Shown here: positions 11,716 through 23,799 of the stretch, piece after piece
Layout: every line of letters starts with the position of its first letter
Numbering within the stretch: position 1 is the first letter of the stretch
NCBI GenBank assembly: GCA_030710605.1
Contig: CP092877.1
Span: 70,639,662 to 70,703,661 of the forward strand
Reading direction: 5' to 3'
Length of the DNA: 64,000 nt
Origin: Cordylochernes scorpioides
Taxonomy: Eukaryota; Arthropoda; Arachnida; Pseudoscorpiones; Chernetidae
Notes under the pieces: generated by a model
Told to the model about the DNA's origin: nothing
Database searches by the model: none
What the model saw: the letters and a program-made list of their open reading frames with translations, nothing else
Position numbers and translations under genes: made by a program

Positions 11716-13462
11716 TGTGTTAGAGTTAATTATATTGGTTATTGGGGGTTGATGTAGGGGTGTTGTATACAAACACACTGTCCATTTTCGAACAACCACC
11801 ATCGGGATCGACTCCCGTATTGAGCCCTTTTTCTATCTCAATGGCCTCCAATTCTTACACAATTCCAACCCTACCAATAAAAAGTAACCAAACGGGGAAT
11901 AGCTGAATAAACTTTCTGTTAGCGCAATTATCAGAGAAACATTTATATGTAAACTTTAGTTTTATTAGGATATATAAAGAACATAAAAGATTAAATGGAA
12001 AAAAACAAAAAAAAAAGCTAGCGAGAACGTATTTACATAATGGTAAACAAAGCAGGAAGACAATCCCGTGATGCTCTTCGCGACAGGGGTGGAGTGGGGG
12101 GACGTAGGTCACGTGATCATAGGCCGGCCACTGGCCATCACTTTCCAAGTAAAATGTATTGAATATAAGAAAATTACGATATTTGTGAGCTATACATTAG
12201 GATCATCTTTCTCTTCTCGTAGATCCTTAATAGCTGGGGTGTTATGATAAAAAGTAATAGCTCGCTAAAACTTCGTTTTATAAAATAGATTTATACTGAT
12301 TATGTGAGTTAATGGAGCGAGTGAAAAGCGCGTTAAAAAAACTAAGTAATCTTTTTTTCATCGAAGTTATAAATTAATTTAATATTTTGAGAGGACACCC
12401 CTCTTCCAAAAAAAAAAATAATTAATTAAATAAGATCATATATCAACATTTCTTATTTTTTTATATATTTTCTCACAAATTCAACGTATTTACTTTATCT
12501 GTAATATTTAACTTTCTCTCTCTCGAAAATATTTAATATATAATATTTGTCTCTCTTTTTTTTCTTTAACGAAATTAAAAGCATCACACAAAAAAAAATA
12601 CATCAAGGAAGAAAGAACAAATTTTAATAAATTTATTTTTTAAAATTGGGTGTGTTCTAAAGGCGTGTAAGATATTAAATCAAAAATGGCGAAAAAGTTT
12701 TAATTTAAAGTTGGGAAGTGGGGAGAGAGAAATCCCAGTGGCTAATTGCATAGAACCTCGGTGCATATTGCCTACCTCGTTGCCATGTCAATACACCTTT
12801 ATAAAAACACAGACCGCGAACTATTATATTAATTCCGGTCCCTATAAACTCGACAGAGCTGTATATGCAATTTGGAGCTGTTAATTAACATAGTTAGCCA
12901 AACAAACTCGAGTTTACACAAGACATCCGTGAGTTTATTTTACGCCACACATTATTATCAAATATTGGAAGGAAGCCCAACTTTAAGTTTTATAGAATGG
13001 CGTGTGACATGAAATATTAAAAATAGTTTCAAACATTTGAATAAGGATATTATTATAGAAATACTTCTATATAAAATTTATTTATGCGAAAAAGTTTTTT
13101 TCATAGTATACTTTGTGTTTCCATTAATTGTTTTTTATATATATATATAGTTACATGGTGTTCCGAGAGTTCATCCTGCAGTACAAAGCTAATACAAACA
13201 TTTTCATAAAGAAAAATTAACCTTAAATCATGTAAGTTTGAGAATCAGACTTCAAATATCTGGAAAGTGTTTCCAGATTTTTAGGCTGTGATAGCTTTAT
13301 TTAATTAAATAAGTTGATGTTTCTACATTTTGTCAGCACGCTGATTTTTTAGGACACCTGGGCCAACTATATTTGTGTAACAACTAAGGATAAATGGTTT
13401 ATGTTAAATCTTTGTTGCTGGCTTCTTGAAGACGAATTGGGGAAATTATTTGTTCTAAAAGT
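11716..13462. other. Non-genic stretch
   Basis: No gene is recognisable. A GTCACGTGAT E-box lies at about 12108-12117, next to the GC-rich palindrome GGCCGGCCACTGGCC at about 12122. The 97-codon minus frame at 11855-12148 has no known motif. Confidence 0.5.
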
Positions 13463-13786
13463 TTTTTTTTTTTTTTTTTGCTTATCCCTAGTACACGTGG
13501 TACAGGCCATGATAATCATGGTGGGTAGTTAGCGACTGCTTTTTACTGTAAGCGCACCACATGTCTACACATGTGAAAGCAGTTCGACTTTGCACTTACA
13601 AATGTGCCAGAGCCCCGTTTGGTTACTTGCACTCGCTGGTGGGGTTGGACTTTTGCAAGAATCGGGGGGGCCATTGGAGTATTTTTTTTTTTTAAACAGA
13701 AAAAAGTGTCCAATGCGGGGATCGAACCCGGGTCGTAGTGGGTCGTAAACCAAACGGTTTAACCAGCCTTCCACCGACCCCGAAGG
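13463..13786 (-). mobile_element. tRNA-headed SINE, full-length copy
   Basis: Read on the minus strand, the element starts with a tRNA-like head near 13786. A perfect pol III B box GGGTTCGATCC lies at 13719-13729, within ACGACCCGGGTTCGATCCCC. An imperfect A box sits in the preceding TGGAAGGCTGGTTAAACCG. The body follows (partial copies at about 34995-35186 and 46703-46905), and the element ends in a poly-A tail corresponding to the T-run at 13463-13480. A functional tRNA gene is unlikely, because the head continues into the SINE body and the anticodon arm is not clean. Confidence 0.85.
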
Positions 13787-14391
13787 GATAAATATATATG
13801 TAGTAATGTAAATGGATATGAAAATGAACACTCCAGAGGTTAGGGGGACAAGAAGGTTACGATCTTAGAAAAAGATGTACTGACAGGCTCCAGCAATGAG
13901 ACTGCCCTGTACGATCGCATCCCCTTTGAAATTTTCCTTCCAAATGTCTTTAACCAATGGAAATATCTTTTATTTACGGGGCTGCTAACCAAAATGAATG
14001 ATTTTTGAGCCCCGGGTGTCTTTAACCATCACCCGACTCTATTTTTAACCGGCGGGTTCCCCCTACCGGGATCGGACCTTTCCTGTTCCCTGTTTTCCTG
14101 TTGTGAAGTTCTATGGCACCAGGTTGTCACGGCTATCTCTGGGGACATCAGCATTTCTTTTATTATTTCTAAGAAAGGTACAACAATAAGGGATATTTTG
14201 ATTATATATATATTACATATATAGAAGACTTTATTTAAATTGTTCTACCCTTATATGGCTTTGTTTTAATAGTATGTTCAATTTTTGTATTCACTTCCTC
14301 TAGTCATAGCGAGACTTAATATGTATGGTAGTTAGTTACACAAAACTTCTTTTAAAAATATATTTTATTGTGGATACATATTTTATAGAGA
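13787..14391. other. Non-genic stretch
   Basis: There is a mildly GC-rich section at about 14000-14140 and no recognisable gene or element end. Confidence 0.45.
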
Positions 14392-14800
14392 TACTAGCGG
14401 ACGTACCCGGCTTCGCCCGGGTTTTACCCGAGTAAAGGTTTGTCTACGAATTTCTCGATAAAGTGAACATTTTTTCCCCGGTCCTTGAAAATACTCGATA
14501 AGTTGAATAAAATCAATATTAATTGGTTCCCTCGGTAAATTGGAAGTTAAAGGAATAGTGTCTTGCCTTGGAATTGTATCATTATTCTTGTATGGATGTA
14601 CCCGGCTTCGCCCGGGTTTTACCCGAGTAAAGGGTTTGTCTAACGAATCTCTCGATAAAGTGAACATTTTTTCCCGGTCCCTTTAAAAATACTCGATAAG
14701 TTGAATAAAATCAATATTAATTGGTAGCCTCGGTAATTGGAACGGGTTTTACCCGAGTAAAGGTTTGTCTAACGAACATTTGTTAAAACAATTCTCTATG
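14392..14800. repeat. Direct repeats of an ACTAGCGGACGTACCCGG-headed element
   Basis: The block starts ACTAGCGGACGTACCCGG and continues with CGGGTTTTACCCGAGTAAAG and CTCGATAAAGTGAACATTTT. A second copy starts about 190 bp later (14591), and a third, truncated at the front, starts at about 14742. Related heads of the form CTAGACG..TGACCCGGGC occur at 31756 and 32111. Similar ACTAG-CCCGG heads are common in arthropod genomes. I cannot assign a superfamily with certainty. Confidence 0.7.
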
Positions 14801-15955
14801 AACTTATTTAAAAAAAAAAAGATATATTTTGATAATTTGAAACTCGTAAATTTGAATCTCTCGATAAAGTATCATTTTTCCCGGTCCCTGTGTGCCGTGT
14901 CATCCTGAATTTTGTCTTTCCTAATTTTCTACATTACAAAATAATCGTTTTATCTAGTGAACATTTTTAAATTTTTAAATTTTAAAAATATATTTTAATG
15001 TGGATACATATTTTATAGAGATATTAGTTAAGTGGTAGAATTAAATAAGTTCTCACAAAAGAAGAAGAAATACTCCACACACGAAGTTCGTATTTTATAA
15101 AAATAAAACAACAAAAAAAACTATCATCAAATCAACAAAAGCAACTTTTATTTTTTTAGGCTTCGACGAAAATAAATGGGGAAACCTCGCCGAAACTAAT
15201 CTGGGATAAGTTAATTTTAGTTTGGTGATGGATTGGAAATAGGTTTTAGAGAATCTCTCTCTCTTTCTTAGTTTGTTGGCGGGTCGTGTGCATTATTGCA
15301 GAATATATGGTAGACCTAGAGTTACCTTCATTATATATATGTATACATGGGTAATGTGGGCACTTTCTCTCTCCTAACACTAATTCTACGATTCCAACAA
15401 ACTTCCAAAGTGGTTTGTTTCCATAGGGAGATATGTAAATAGGCAAAACGGTGCCACATTATTACATACTTTCAGATTAAATCTTGAGAACTTTATAACT
15501 AAATTAGATTAATTAAAGCTTATATTCTATTAATAGCGATTATTTTAGGCGACCGTGGGACGAGATTTCTTGCGAAGCCCTCATCTCTTTCTTCCAAACC
15601 TTACAACTAAATATTAATAGTTTTCAATATTATCTTCTAAAATATAGTTTTAAATTGTAATTTTGCAGCCTTCTTGCGCCCCCTTCAATTGCACGGCCCT
15701 ACATATTACAAACTGTCCTAAGTGTCATTATTTCTTATAAGAAAACTGTAAAAGAGCCATTTTTCGCTTGAAAACTTGGGTGGTTTAATAAAGAAGGACC
15801 TCATTGTGAAGAATATTAAGTTTTTAGATTATCTATTGGGTGAAGGAGGTTAAACTATATTTCGTAATATGTGGATATTTTAATTATAGCTTTCACTGTA
15901 CTTCAATTTTTGTTCCAAATAAATCCTATACAATGATATTGAAAATAGCAATATG
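14801..15955. other. Non-genic AT-rich stretch
   Basis: No coding, RNA or mobile-element signature was found beyond a CT microsatellite at about 15254-15270. Confidence 0.5.
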
Positions 15956-16150
15956 AGCCACAGAAATCTCAAGCGACCAATGAAAGGCCAACCAAAAGAT
16001 GTTTTCAACCGACCAATCAGCGTGTTATGTTTGTTTATCTCGCCAGAGGCGGCCGTCTAGGAGATAATTGTACCGGATGTATTCACTTGCCGACTTCCGT
16101 TTCCGGCGAAGCAGCAGCAATACTTGAAGCGAACACAAAGTTCGCCGCGA
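15956..16150 (+). promoter_or_regulatory. Possible promoter: paired CCAAT boxes before GC-rich block
   Basis: Two same-strand CCAAT boxes occur in GACCAATGAAAGG (about 15977) and GACCAATCAGCG (about 16013). The second is a strong match to the NF-Y consensus CCAATCA. A GC-rich, CpG-containing block (GAGGCGGCCGTC, TTTCCGGCGAAGCAGC, TTCGCCGCGAAAC) follows at 16040-16155 in otherwise AT-rich DNA. No TATA box is evident. A short downstream frame at 16159-16377 has no recognised product. Confidence 0.3.
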
Positions 16151-16897
16151 AACTCTAGATGTGTTTTGTTTGCTTGGTTTTTCAATATAATAGTTCAACT
16201 TTCTATCTTGCCGAGTTTTATCCCTTTATGTACGCAATGGAGGGTCCACAGTTAGCCCAACTTGTGGTGATCTCTAAACTTTTTATGAACTTGGTTAATA
16301 TCTTTTTGTCGATTTTTCCTCGCAAAAGATTTTCTTCCTATATTTACGATACTTTTTACACACAGGGAGTTGATTAAAGTCTTGGCAAATATAATAAATA
16401 ATATTCGAGAATATGATAGATGTTTACTTCCATTAAAATATATATTATTCATTGTATAATGTTTGTTTTTGAACCAACATCAATAATTATCCATTAAAAT
16501 AACTTAACATGCAGTTCTGAACATTTCTTGGTTAGAAGTTGATTCAGAAAAATATAGTTACATTAAACAATGATTTATTTAGCTCCCGACGTTTGTTTCA
16601 GTGACAGAACTAGGATTCAAAATAATCATTCCTCCTGAATTGACTGTTGACTGTATTGACTCATCCATTGATGAGCTCTACTCTTCCCCGGCAGACACCA
16701 TCAAAAATCTCAAGCTTTACAAGCTTGATACCTTAGTGTGATTGAGTGGAGATAAGAAAGAAGAAGAAGATTCCTCCGAGGAGAGTGACAGACAGTCACT
16801 GAAACTTGAGGGGTTAACATGCAGGTCATTAAATTTCAGAGAATTTCGACATTTTAATCATTTTATAAATTACGTTCAATTATAGATAGATTTTTTT

Positions 16898-17165
16898 TTA
16901 ATTAAAAAAGGCATATATTGGATCAAAAATCATTTATTTTACCAATATTTCAGTTGGCTGAACGCCAGTCTTTATCAAGGTGTTATAACATTTTAAAGTG
17001 TGTCAACAACAAACTCAGCGCCACATGTTGTTGTTGATGTTGTTGTTTTGTTGTTGACACACTTTAAAATGTTATAACACCTTGATAAAGGTTGGCGTTC
17101 AGCCAACTGAAATATTGGTAAAATAAATTATATTTTGATCCAATATATGCCTTTTTAATTAAAGA
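16898..17165. repeat. Fold-back element, arms about 118 bp
   Basis: The left arm runs from TTTAATTAAAAAAGGCATAT through CAGTTGGCTGAACGCC to GTGTGTCAACAACAA. The right arm is its near-perfect reverse complement, ending GGCGTTCAGCCAACTG ... GCCTTTTTAATTAAA. The spacer of about 30 bp is a GTTGTT-rich run. A half copy sits at 7240-7345. Confidence 0.9.
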
Positions 17166-19200
17166 TTTATTTATGGATTGCTCTATTTTCAAAATAGATA
17201 GAACTTTAGAAATGATTTGATACGTTATGTATCATATCATCTAGCTTTGTTCTTTCACATTTCTAGTTGTCTACAAGGCAATATGTGACAATCCTATCGT
17301 GTCAAGGCAGAAATGAAGTCATCCCGACAGCACGACACCAAATAATCTTCCATCCTGAATTATGGAGGACAATAATTGGAAGGTCCATCAAATATTCAAA
17401 CAGGGGAATCTCTCCTTTCATCTACCGTACACTCACTTCCACGTACAACCTCGACTTAACCGAAAGTTTTTCTATCTTAAATCCGATTTGATGTGAAATC
17501 TGGTAATTTGGATCATCCTATATGATCATCGATTTGAAGTTCGACCATCTGTCGTCACCAATGTCTACGCCAGGCTCTGAGCTGGTGAAACGGCGGGCAC
17601 ATAGAACCAACCAATCAGGGCTGCCCATCTCTCCTCTTTCTCTTTCATATTTTGCAACTTTTCTTTAACAATGGGGATTCATCACTGGAAAATAATGTAA
17701 TAGAAGTTTTAAATTGTTATTTTGGCATCACTCTGCGTTCTATTTGCTGAGGCCTCCTATGATCGAACGTCCTGGGCCTCATTATCCTTGTGTAATATAT
17801 AATAGAAGGTGGATATATAGAACATATGTAATATTATACATAAATATGTATGTCTACTATATCTCTTTCCTTTGATACTATCGTCGTTCATTGACTGACC
17901 TCATTACATTGTAAATGCAATTATAAACAGATCTGTATTACAAGGTAATAAAAAATTCCCCCCTAAAATTAAATCCTAACGATTTCCGAATTGAATCCGT
18001 GCATCAAACATACGAAGTGTTTCTAAAAATAGATTATTTCAATGTGCCATATTCGATCCCGATGGTTGGGGCAGCCACGGAGTTCCATCCTCCTCAATCT
18101 TGGTCTTCCTCTTCAGCAGCTTGTAACTTACTTTACTTCAGTCCTTGAGGTCATTGGTCCATGTTCTTCTTGGTCTTTTCCCGTATCCTCTTATGGATCT
18201 CTCAAATTTGACAGGTTAATGTATTAAACCTATATTTAAAAACGTATAAAAATTACAGTTTTCCTACATTTTTAAAGGATGATATTTAAACAATTATATT
18301 TTAATCTCTACGAGGTTTGCATATCCCGATTTCAACTTGCCTTTTGCTGATCGTGACTTCGCCAAAAATTGGTGTAGATTGCGAAATGCATTCCACATTT
18401 TCGAAGTGGTATAAAATAATATGGTGACTATGGATGGGGTTTTAGTAATCATATTCAAAATCTAAAATATATATGGATGGTTGTTTTTATTCTAAAAATT
18501 GAAAAAAAGAGGGATTTTTGAAGAAAAAATGGCGCAAAAAGCGGAATAGATATGCACTGAGCCAACATCAATGAGAATAAATATTATCTCTCCAGTTTCT
18601 CAGCGATTCTGTTTTGTCCAAACAAACTTATCTACCGCGAGGCAAGCAACGGAACATTTGAGATCCTCGATGAAAAACGTTGTGGTTTCTGACAGTAGGC
18701 GTTCCCGCCAATTAAAACAGCCAAGTTCTAAAAGCGTTTTAATTAAGCGCGGTGTCAATATTTAATAATATATCCGGCGGTGTCCTGTTATAAATAGCCC
18801 TCTCGCTGCCCACTTAATTAATGAGCAGGAAATAGAAGTTTTAATTAGAACCTTGTTGGTTTTTATTTAATAATAGGATTCTCCAGCATGGTTAGATACA
18901 CATATATAAGATGTATATATGCACACAATTTCTTACACTGCGCTGCAAGGTTCTAGGTCACACGAAGTATGATCAAAACGTCCCAAGTACGTGTTCCACA
19001 AGACTCTGTGAAAATTGAAGTGTAGAGAATAGCCTAACGATATAGGCGCAGAACAAGATAATCAACTGCATTAATGATGGACAGGAGATCTCCTCTGGTA
19101 TTGCAACTGAACTGAAGTTTTTTTTTTTCTATATTTAGCCGATAGAGGGCGCAAGCCATCAGCAACGTGAAATTGCGTCTTCGAAAATGTTTTTCCTAAT
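17166..19200. other. Non-genic stretch; LINE tail inside
   Basis: Reading frames at 17267-17491 and 18571-18765 show no domain. The only recognised piece is the LINE tail at 18060-18215. Confidence 0.5.
18060..18215 (-). pseudogene. LINE reverse-transcriptase C-terminal tail, fragment
   Basis: The minus strand reads KFERSIRGYGKRPRRTWTND, then LKD, a stop, and SKVSYKLLKRKTKIEE. The RPRRTW..DLK core is the C-terminal signature of endonuclease/reverse-transcriptase LINEs, and the copy at 2868-2985 shares it. It has an internal stop and no upstream catalytic domain, so this is a dead 3' end. Confidence 0.55.
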
Positions 19201-19405
19201 TACACTCATGAACAAAAACTTAGGGAAGAAGAAAAATGTCGTCGGTCGCCTTTTTTGGAGACAGAGGTAATTTGTTTACACTTGGTTATCTCGTGTGTCT
19301 TCAATAAAGGTCATTGTGTATCAAATATATTTCAGAGTTATTGTCTGAATCTCGATATACATGCTAAAAAAGGCACAACTTCCTTAAGTTTTGTCCATGA
19401 ATGTA
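19201..19405. mobile_element. Tc1/mariner-type MITE, complete copy
   Basis: It starts TACACTCATGAACAAAAACT and ends GTTTTGTCCATGAATGTA. Relative to the 3791 copy it is in inverted orientation, with the poly-T/GTCGTCGG side first. Confidence 0.9.
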
Positions 19406-19994
19406 TTTTTCTTATTTGATCCGGTATATTCTTTAATTATTTCATAAAACGCGTAAAACAACGAATATATGCAACACAAACTTTGTGCAAATACCTACTC
19501 TCACGCGTACATACAATAGCTAAAATTTATTATCAAAATATAAAATGTATTGATATTAAGTTTGTATTTGATTTAAAACCAATTTGACAAACTTTCAAGA
19601 TATCTCGTTGTTCAACAGAATCCTGTTGAAAAGAGATGTTCCCACTCTTCCGAAAGTTTTCCAAATGTTTATATAATATCAGTCATTAAATACTCACACG
19701 TCTTTTATTAGATAAACCTACTATGCAACTTATATTACCATTCGAACAGAATAGTAGGTAATATAGGAGAACGTTATTCATTTGGAGAAGAGAAGCTATA
19801 AATGCGTTTCTTTTTAATTACAAAAAAATGAGGCACCCCCCCCCCCGCTCCAACCTGCCGTGAAGAATTCCAGTCGCCAATATTTCCGTGAGACAAGGAA
19901 CCGGCCAACTCTTATTAAAGTTGGGAGCGATGGAGCAGCTTGTCACCAAATTAAACCGCCGCGACCTTTGTCGCGGTTTTATTGGTCTTTTCCT
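19406..19994. other. Non-genic stretch with poly-C run
   Basis: A run of ten or more C lies at about 19836-19846. The paired frames at 19818-20126 on opposite strands overlap the following MITE and are not genes. Confidence 0.5.
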
Positions 19995-20587
19995 ATATAC
20001 ACACATGGACAAAACTTAAGGAAGTGGAAATCCTTTGATACCTCCGGTCGTCTTTTTTTTAAGGAGACAGAAGCAATTTTGTTTACACTTGGTTATCTTG
20101 TATATCTTCAATATTGGTCACTGTAATATCTTTCAGAGTTATTGACTGAATCCCGATATACATGCTAAAAGGTGTAACTTCCTTAAGTTTTGTTTGTAAG
20201 TCTTCAATAAAGGTCACTGTAATATCTTTCAGAGTTATTGACTGAATCCCGATATACATGTTAAAAGGTAACTTCCTTAAGTTTTGTTTTTAAGTCTTCA
20301 ATAAAGGTCACTATAATATCTTTCAGAGTTATTGACTGAATCCCGATATACATGCTAAAAGGTGTAACTTTCTCAAGTTTTGTTTGTAAGTCTTCAATAA
20401 AGGTCACTGTAATATCTTTCAGAGTTATTGACTGAATCCCGATATACATGTTAAAAGGTGTAACTTCCTTAAGTTTTGTTTTTAAGTCTTCAATAAAGGT
20501 CACTGTAATATCTTTCAGAGTTATTGACTGAATCCAGATATACATGCTAAAAGGTGTAACTTCCTTAAGTTTTGTCCATGAGTGTAT
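19995..20587. mobile_element. Tc1/mariner-type MITE expanded by internal tandem repeats
   Basis: The ends are ACACATGGACAAAACTTAAG and GTTTTGTCCATGAGTGTA. Between them the segment TCTTCAATAAAGGTCACTGT ... CTTCCTTAAGTTTTG is repeated about five times with a 94-96 bp period (starts near 20102, 20198, 20292, 20388 and 20484). The terminus-proximal half of the element has thus become a small satellite. The minus-strand frame of 166 codons at 20261-20761 is the translation of this array and not a gene. Confidence 0.9.
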
Positions 20588-23020
20588 AGAGGGAAATATG
20601 TGTAAATACAGAAGAGTATGTAAATAGGCATTATTTACACCTTTCAATCTATAGAGATCTATTCTCTTGTTGATTTCTTCTCCTCTAGAAGTAGAGAAAA
20701 TACTTATTTCGTTTATTGTTTTGAAATATCTTATTAAGAAATACAATTTGTATTTCAACATTGCATTGTTTTTATATTTTAATCCAAATATAATTGGAAG
20801 AGAGAAAGCCTCTTATTTAAAAGAAAAACTTTAGGTCGTGTTCATTCCTTTATGTATGTATAGCTTTGTAATTAAAAACGGATTATATTTGGGTAGGTTT
20901 TTGTTTACAAGTCTTTTTTTGTTTATCTTCTAAACAACGCTTCTATAAAATAATTGAAAGTTTTGAAAAAATACTGAGAGAGAATTAAGATTTATTTCCA
21001 ACTGAAGAATGTTTCAGTTTGTGTTATATTTCAAAGTAGTCTAGAGGTTTCTAAAGGTGTAGTTAGAGAGGCGGTTGGCCTAGAGGTTGAAACATATCTC
21101 CACACACACCAAGGCCTGTTATTATCTCTAGACAAGAGATAAGTGCTAAAATCTAGTTTATAATGGTGTTAATTACCAGTTAATTGGGATAAAAATTTAA
21201 CTTCTTATATTACTAAAACAACAACAACAAAAATCATTTAAGACATTTCAGTCGTGTACAGATTCTCCTAGTAGAAATGTAAGGTACATGTAGGAAAAAC
21301 AGTAATAATACCAGTAATAAGCATTGTTATTATAATTTTAAAGCTAATCAGATTTAATGGTAATATGGGATTCATATATAGGAAAACTTAATTAAGACAA
21401 TCAAGTTAATAAATAGATTAGTTTGGGTAAATTGGAAGGAAAGAAATTTATTATACCTGGATTTACCCCGAAGTCTCTGCAAGTGAAAAAAAGTAAAAGC
21501 TAATCATATATTTAATATTAATATTGAAATTTATATATACAATAAAAACCTAATTAAGCAATTGAACTTATAAACAGATTGGTAACGTCCTATCTTACAA
21601 GTCCTTGAAAACTTTAGGACAAGAAGGAAAGCCGAATTGGATTGAATAAATTACACGAACCAGGCACCTCTCCCACAAGGAATTAAAGACACATAACCAT
21701 TCAAGACAACAACAGTTAGTGGTAGACATTTCATTTGAGCAATGCTCCTAAATGTAGAACTATGGTTGACGACAATATGTAAATTTGTTTATCCTTAAGC
21801 ATAGGGTGCCTCTCCCTTCAAAATAAAAGTCAAAAATAGACACCATCTATTGACCGTCGCTGCAAACTAGCGACCTCGAGTCGGTGACAAAGCCACAGGC
21901 AATAAAGGCGCCCTATGCTTTTATTGATCAATATTTTCCCGGCAAGATATATATATCCTGTACACTTTAATTCTCGACTTTGTAGAATCGGTAAAACACA
22001 TTAGGACAGCACGAAGGAAACAACAATCCAGGCAATAAAAGTTGGCCAATAAAATGTGGATTTGTACAGGAATTAGATATACTGGTGGTTTGGACAGTCA
22101 TAAACAGCTTCATTGGTTCCCAGACAACTGAGTAACTTTGGGTTCATTTAATACCTTTGTCTACTTCAATTTATAAATAACTGGCAATCAAAATGTACAT
22201 ATAATAAATGAGACACGAGAAAAATAATATTTCTGAAGAATTTATTTTAAGGTAAAACGATATCCTATTATATATATTTTAAGCGTAAAAACTATATACT
22301 TTACAATGTTAAATGATTTATAAATATGAAAGAAAAATCATTTGCATAATGCTAACCATATGCATATATGGACGCGCGCCAAAGCTGCATATTCACCCCA
22401 GAAAGTTGATTGATAGCCTGTACCCGACAATAAATTAGCAGAGAATATATTGCAGAAGTTAAACCACTTAGTCATAAATTACCTAACAAATAGAGCTTTG
22501 ACATGTTTGAAATCCAACAAGAATGTGTGCATGGTATAATGACAGGCACCAATAAGTCCACAGCACTATGGTGTATCTATGTATAAGTCAAATGCAAACT
22601 TTTAAAAGAGATAATTATAAAATAAAACTATATATTGAGAGTTACTCCAGTAGATTCACCAATTCCAATGAATATAAACGGCGGCCAAAGTTATCTGCGA
22701 GATATGTCTATTATTAGTGATCCAGTAGCAGGCAAATTACCATCATCAACCCATGTGTTATTTTCTCGATAAAACCTTTTTAGCAAATGAAAATGTTTTT
22801 ACGTCGGTTATTAATTTGTCCATAGGAGAGGAAGTGATGCTCGCTTAATTTGAGTTGAATTGAAAGTGGCAATAGTCTCCAGAGAGAACAATACATGTCA
22901 TTGCCGCAACTTCTATTTGAAAATCCAAGTTCTTATAGCGTTAAAGGCTGCAGGAGTCTGAGGTTTCCTGGGTAAACAAGCTTGGGTGGAATCACGCCAG
23001 ATGTCAATGTAGCAGTAAGA
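20588..23020. other. Non-genic stretch with one small MITE
   Basis: Apart from 21797-21920 I find nothing recognisable. A tRNA A-box-like TGGCCTAGAGG at about 21079 has no matching B box. Confidence 0.5.
21797..21920. mobile_element. Short MITE with AAGCATAGGG ends
   Basis: It starts AAGCATAGGGTGCC and ends GGCGCCCTATGCTT, which are inverted with one mismatch. The interior ACACCATCTATTG and TCTCCCTTCAAAAT match the inverse of 4892-4962. It has no coding capacity. Confidence 0.6.
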
Positions 23021-23272
23021 TCAGATCAATGGTAAATTGGCGAGGAATGGCGGACAAAACCTGCACTCAATCCTCATTACAACGGCAGTCCCAGCGGAGA
23101 TTCCGGGGACATTAATTTCTATTCCAGGGGCGGGACACTCCAGATGGCGGTCGTTCCCAGTCTGGTCTCCACATTGTCGGGAAATACGGTGACAGCATTC
23201 GTGGTACATTCCGACTCTTGGCCTGATTTGTCCTAGATAATAGACCTCCATGGTAGAAAGATGTAACTGCAC
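23021..23272 (-). CDS. Candidate cysteine-rich exon, unknown product
   Basis: This minus-strand open frame of 83 codons lies in a distinctly GC-richer island. It contains six cysteines with a local cluster (ECCHRISRQCG, LECPAPG, IECRFC), which is unlike the low-complexity translations around it. It starts next to a possible acceptor (TTGAGTGCAG) and is abutted upstream by a MITE at 23270. A good 5' splice site is not obvious (GCAGGTTTTG is weak). I do not recognise the family. It could be a secreted-protein exon, an old gene fragment or chance. Confidence 0.25.
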   Translation of the reverse strand: MQLHLSTMEVYYLGQIRPRVGMYHECCHRISRQCGDQTGNDRHLECPAPGIEINVPGISAGTAVVMRIECRFCPPFLANLPLI

Positions 23273-23490
23273 TCAAGGTCAAAACTTAAGGAAGTTGTAC
23301 CTTTTAGCATGTATATCGGGATTTACAATAACTATGAAAGATATTTGATACATAATGACCTTCATTGAAGACACACGAGATAACCAAGTGTGAACAAAAT
23401 TGCCCCTGTCTCCTTCAAAAAAAAAAAAAAAAAAAACAGACGACCAGCGACATCAAAGACTTTTCATTCCTTAAATTTTGTCTATAATGT
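23270..23490. mobile_element. Tc1/mariner-type MITE, near-complete copy
   Basis: It starts CACTCAAGGTCAAAACTTAAG, with one end eroded, and finishes TTAAATTTTGTCTATAATGTA. A run of about 20 A precedes CAGACGACCAGCGACATC. Confidence 0.85.
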
Positions 23491-23799
23491 ACATCCTGTA
23501 GTGGAATATAATGGAGGCTATTGTTGTTTTTCTCTTCAACTCGTCGAATCTCAAAGTGTTAATTGGCTTTGAAGATATCCTAGAACACCAATAGCCCTCT
23601 AAAACATACTTTTGTCCTACATTTCTAACTCAACTCCAGTCTGGCTGGCTGCACCAAGCTAACACACACTACATGGTATATAGAAATATATGGTCAATAG
23701 AAACATTCGGAGAATATAATTAAGATATAATCTATCCTCTCTTTTTGTAACCCTCCAGTTATTGATTTTTATTTCCCTCGGCTATGCTTGACGTGTATA
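23491..23799. other. Non-genic stretch
   Basis: Nothing recognised. Confidence 0.5.

Noticed and set aside
13702..13786. tRNA gene on the minus strand (perfect B box)
   Set aside because: The B-box region is the head of a SINE with a body and poly-A tail. Other copies of the body lack the head, and no clean cloverleaf could be drawn.
20261..20761. 166-codon minus-strand reading frame with internal repeats
   Set aside because: It is the translation of the 94-96 bp tandem array inside a MITE. The repeat period and the transposon ends explain it fully.
21061..21130. tRNA-like A box (TGGCCTAGAGG)
   Set aside because: No B box lies at the expected distance, so it is neither a tRNA nor a supported SINE head.
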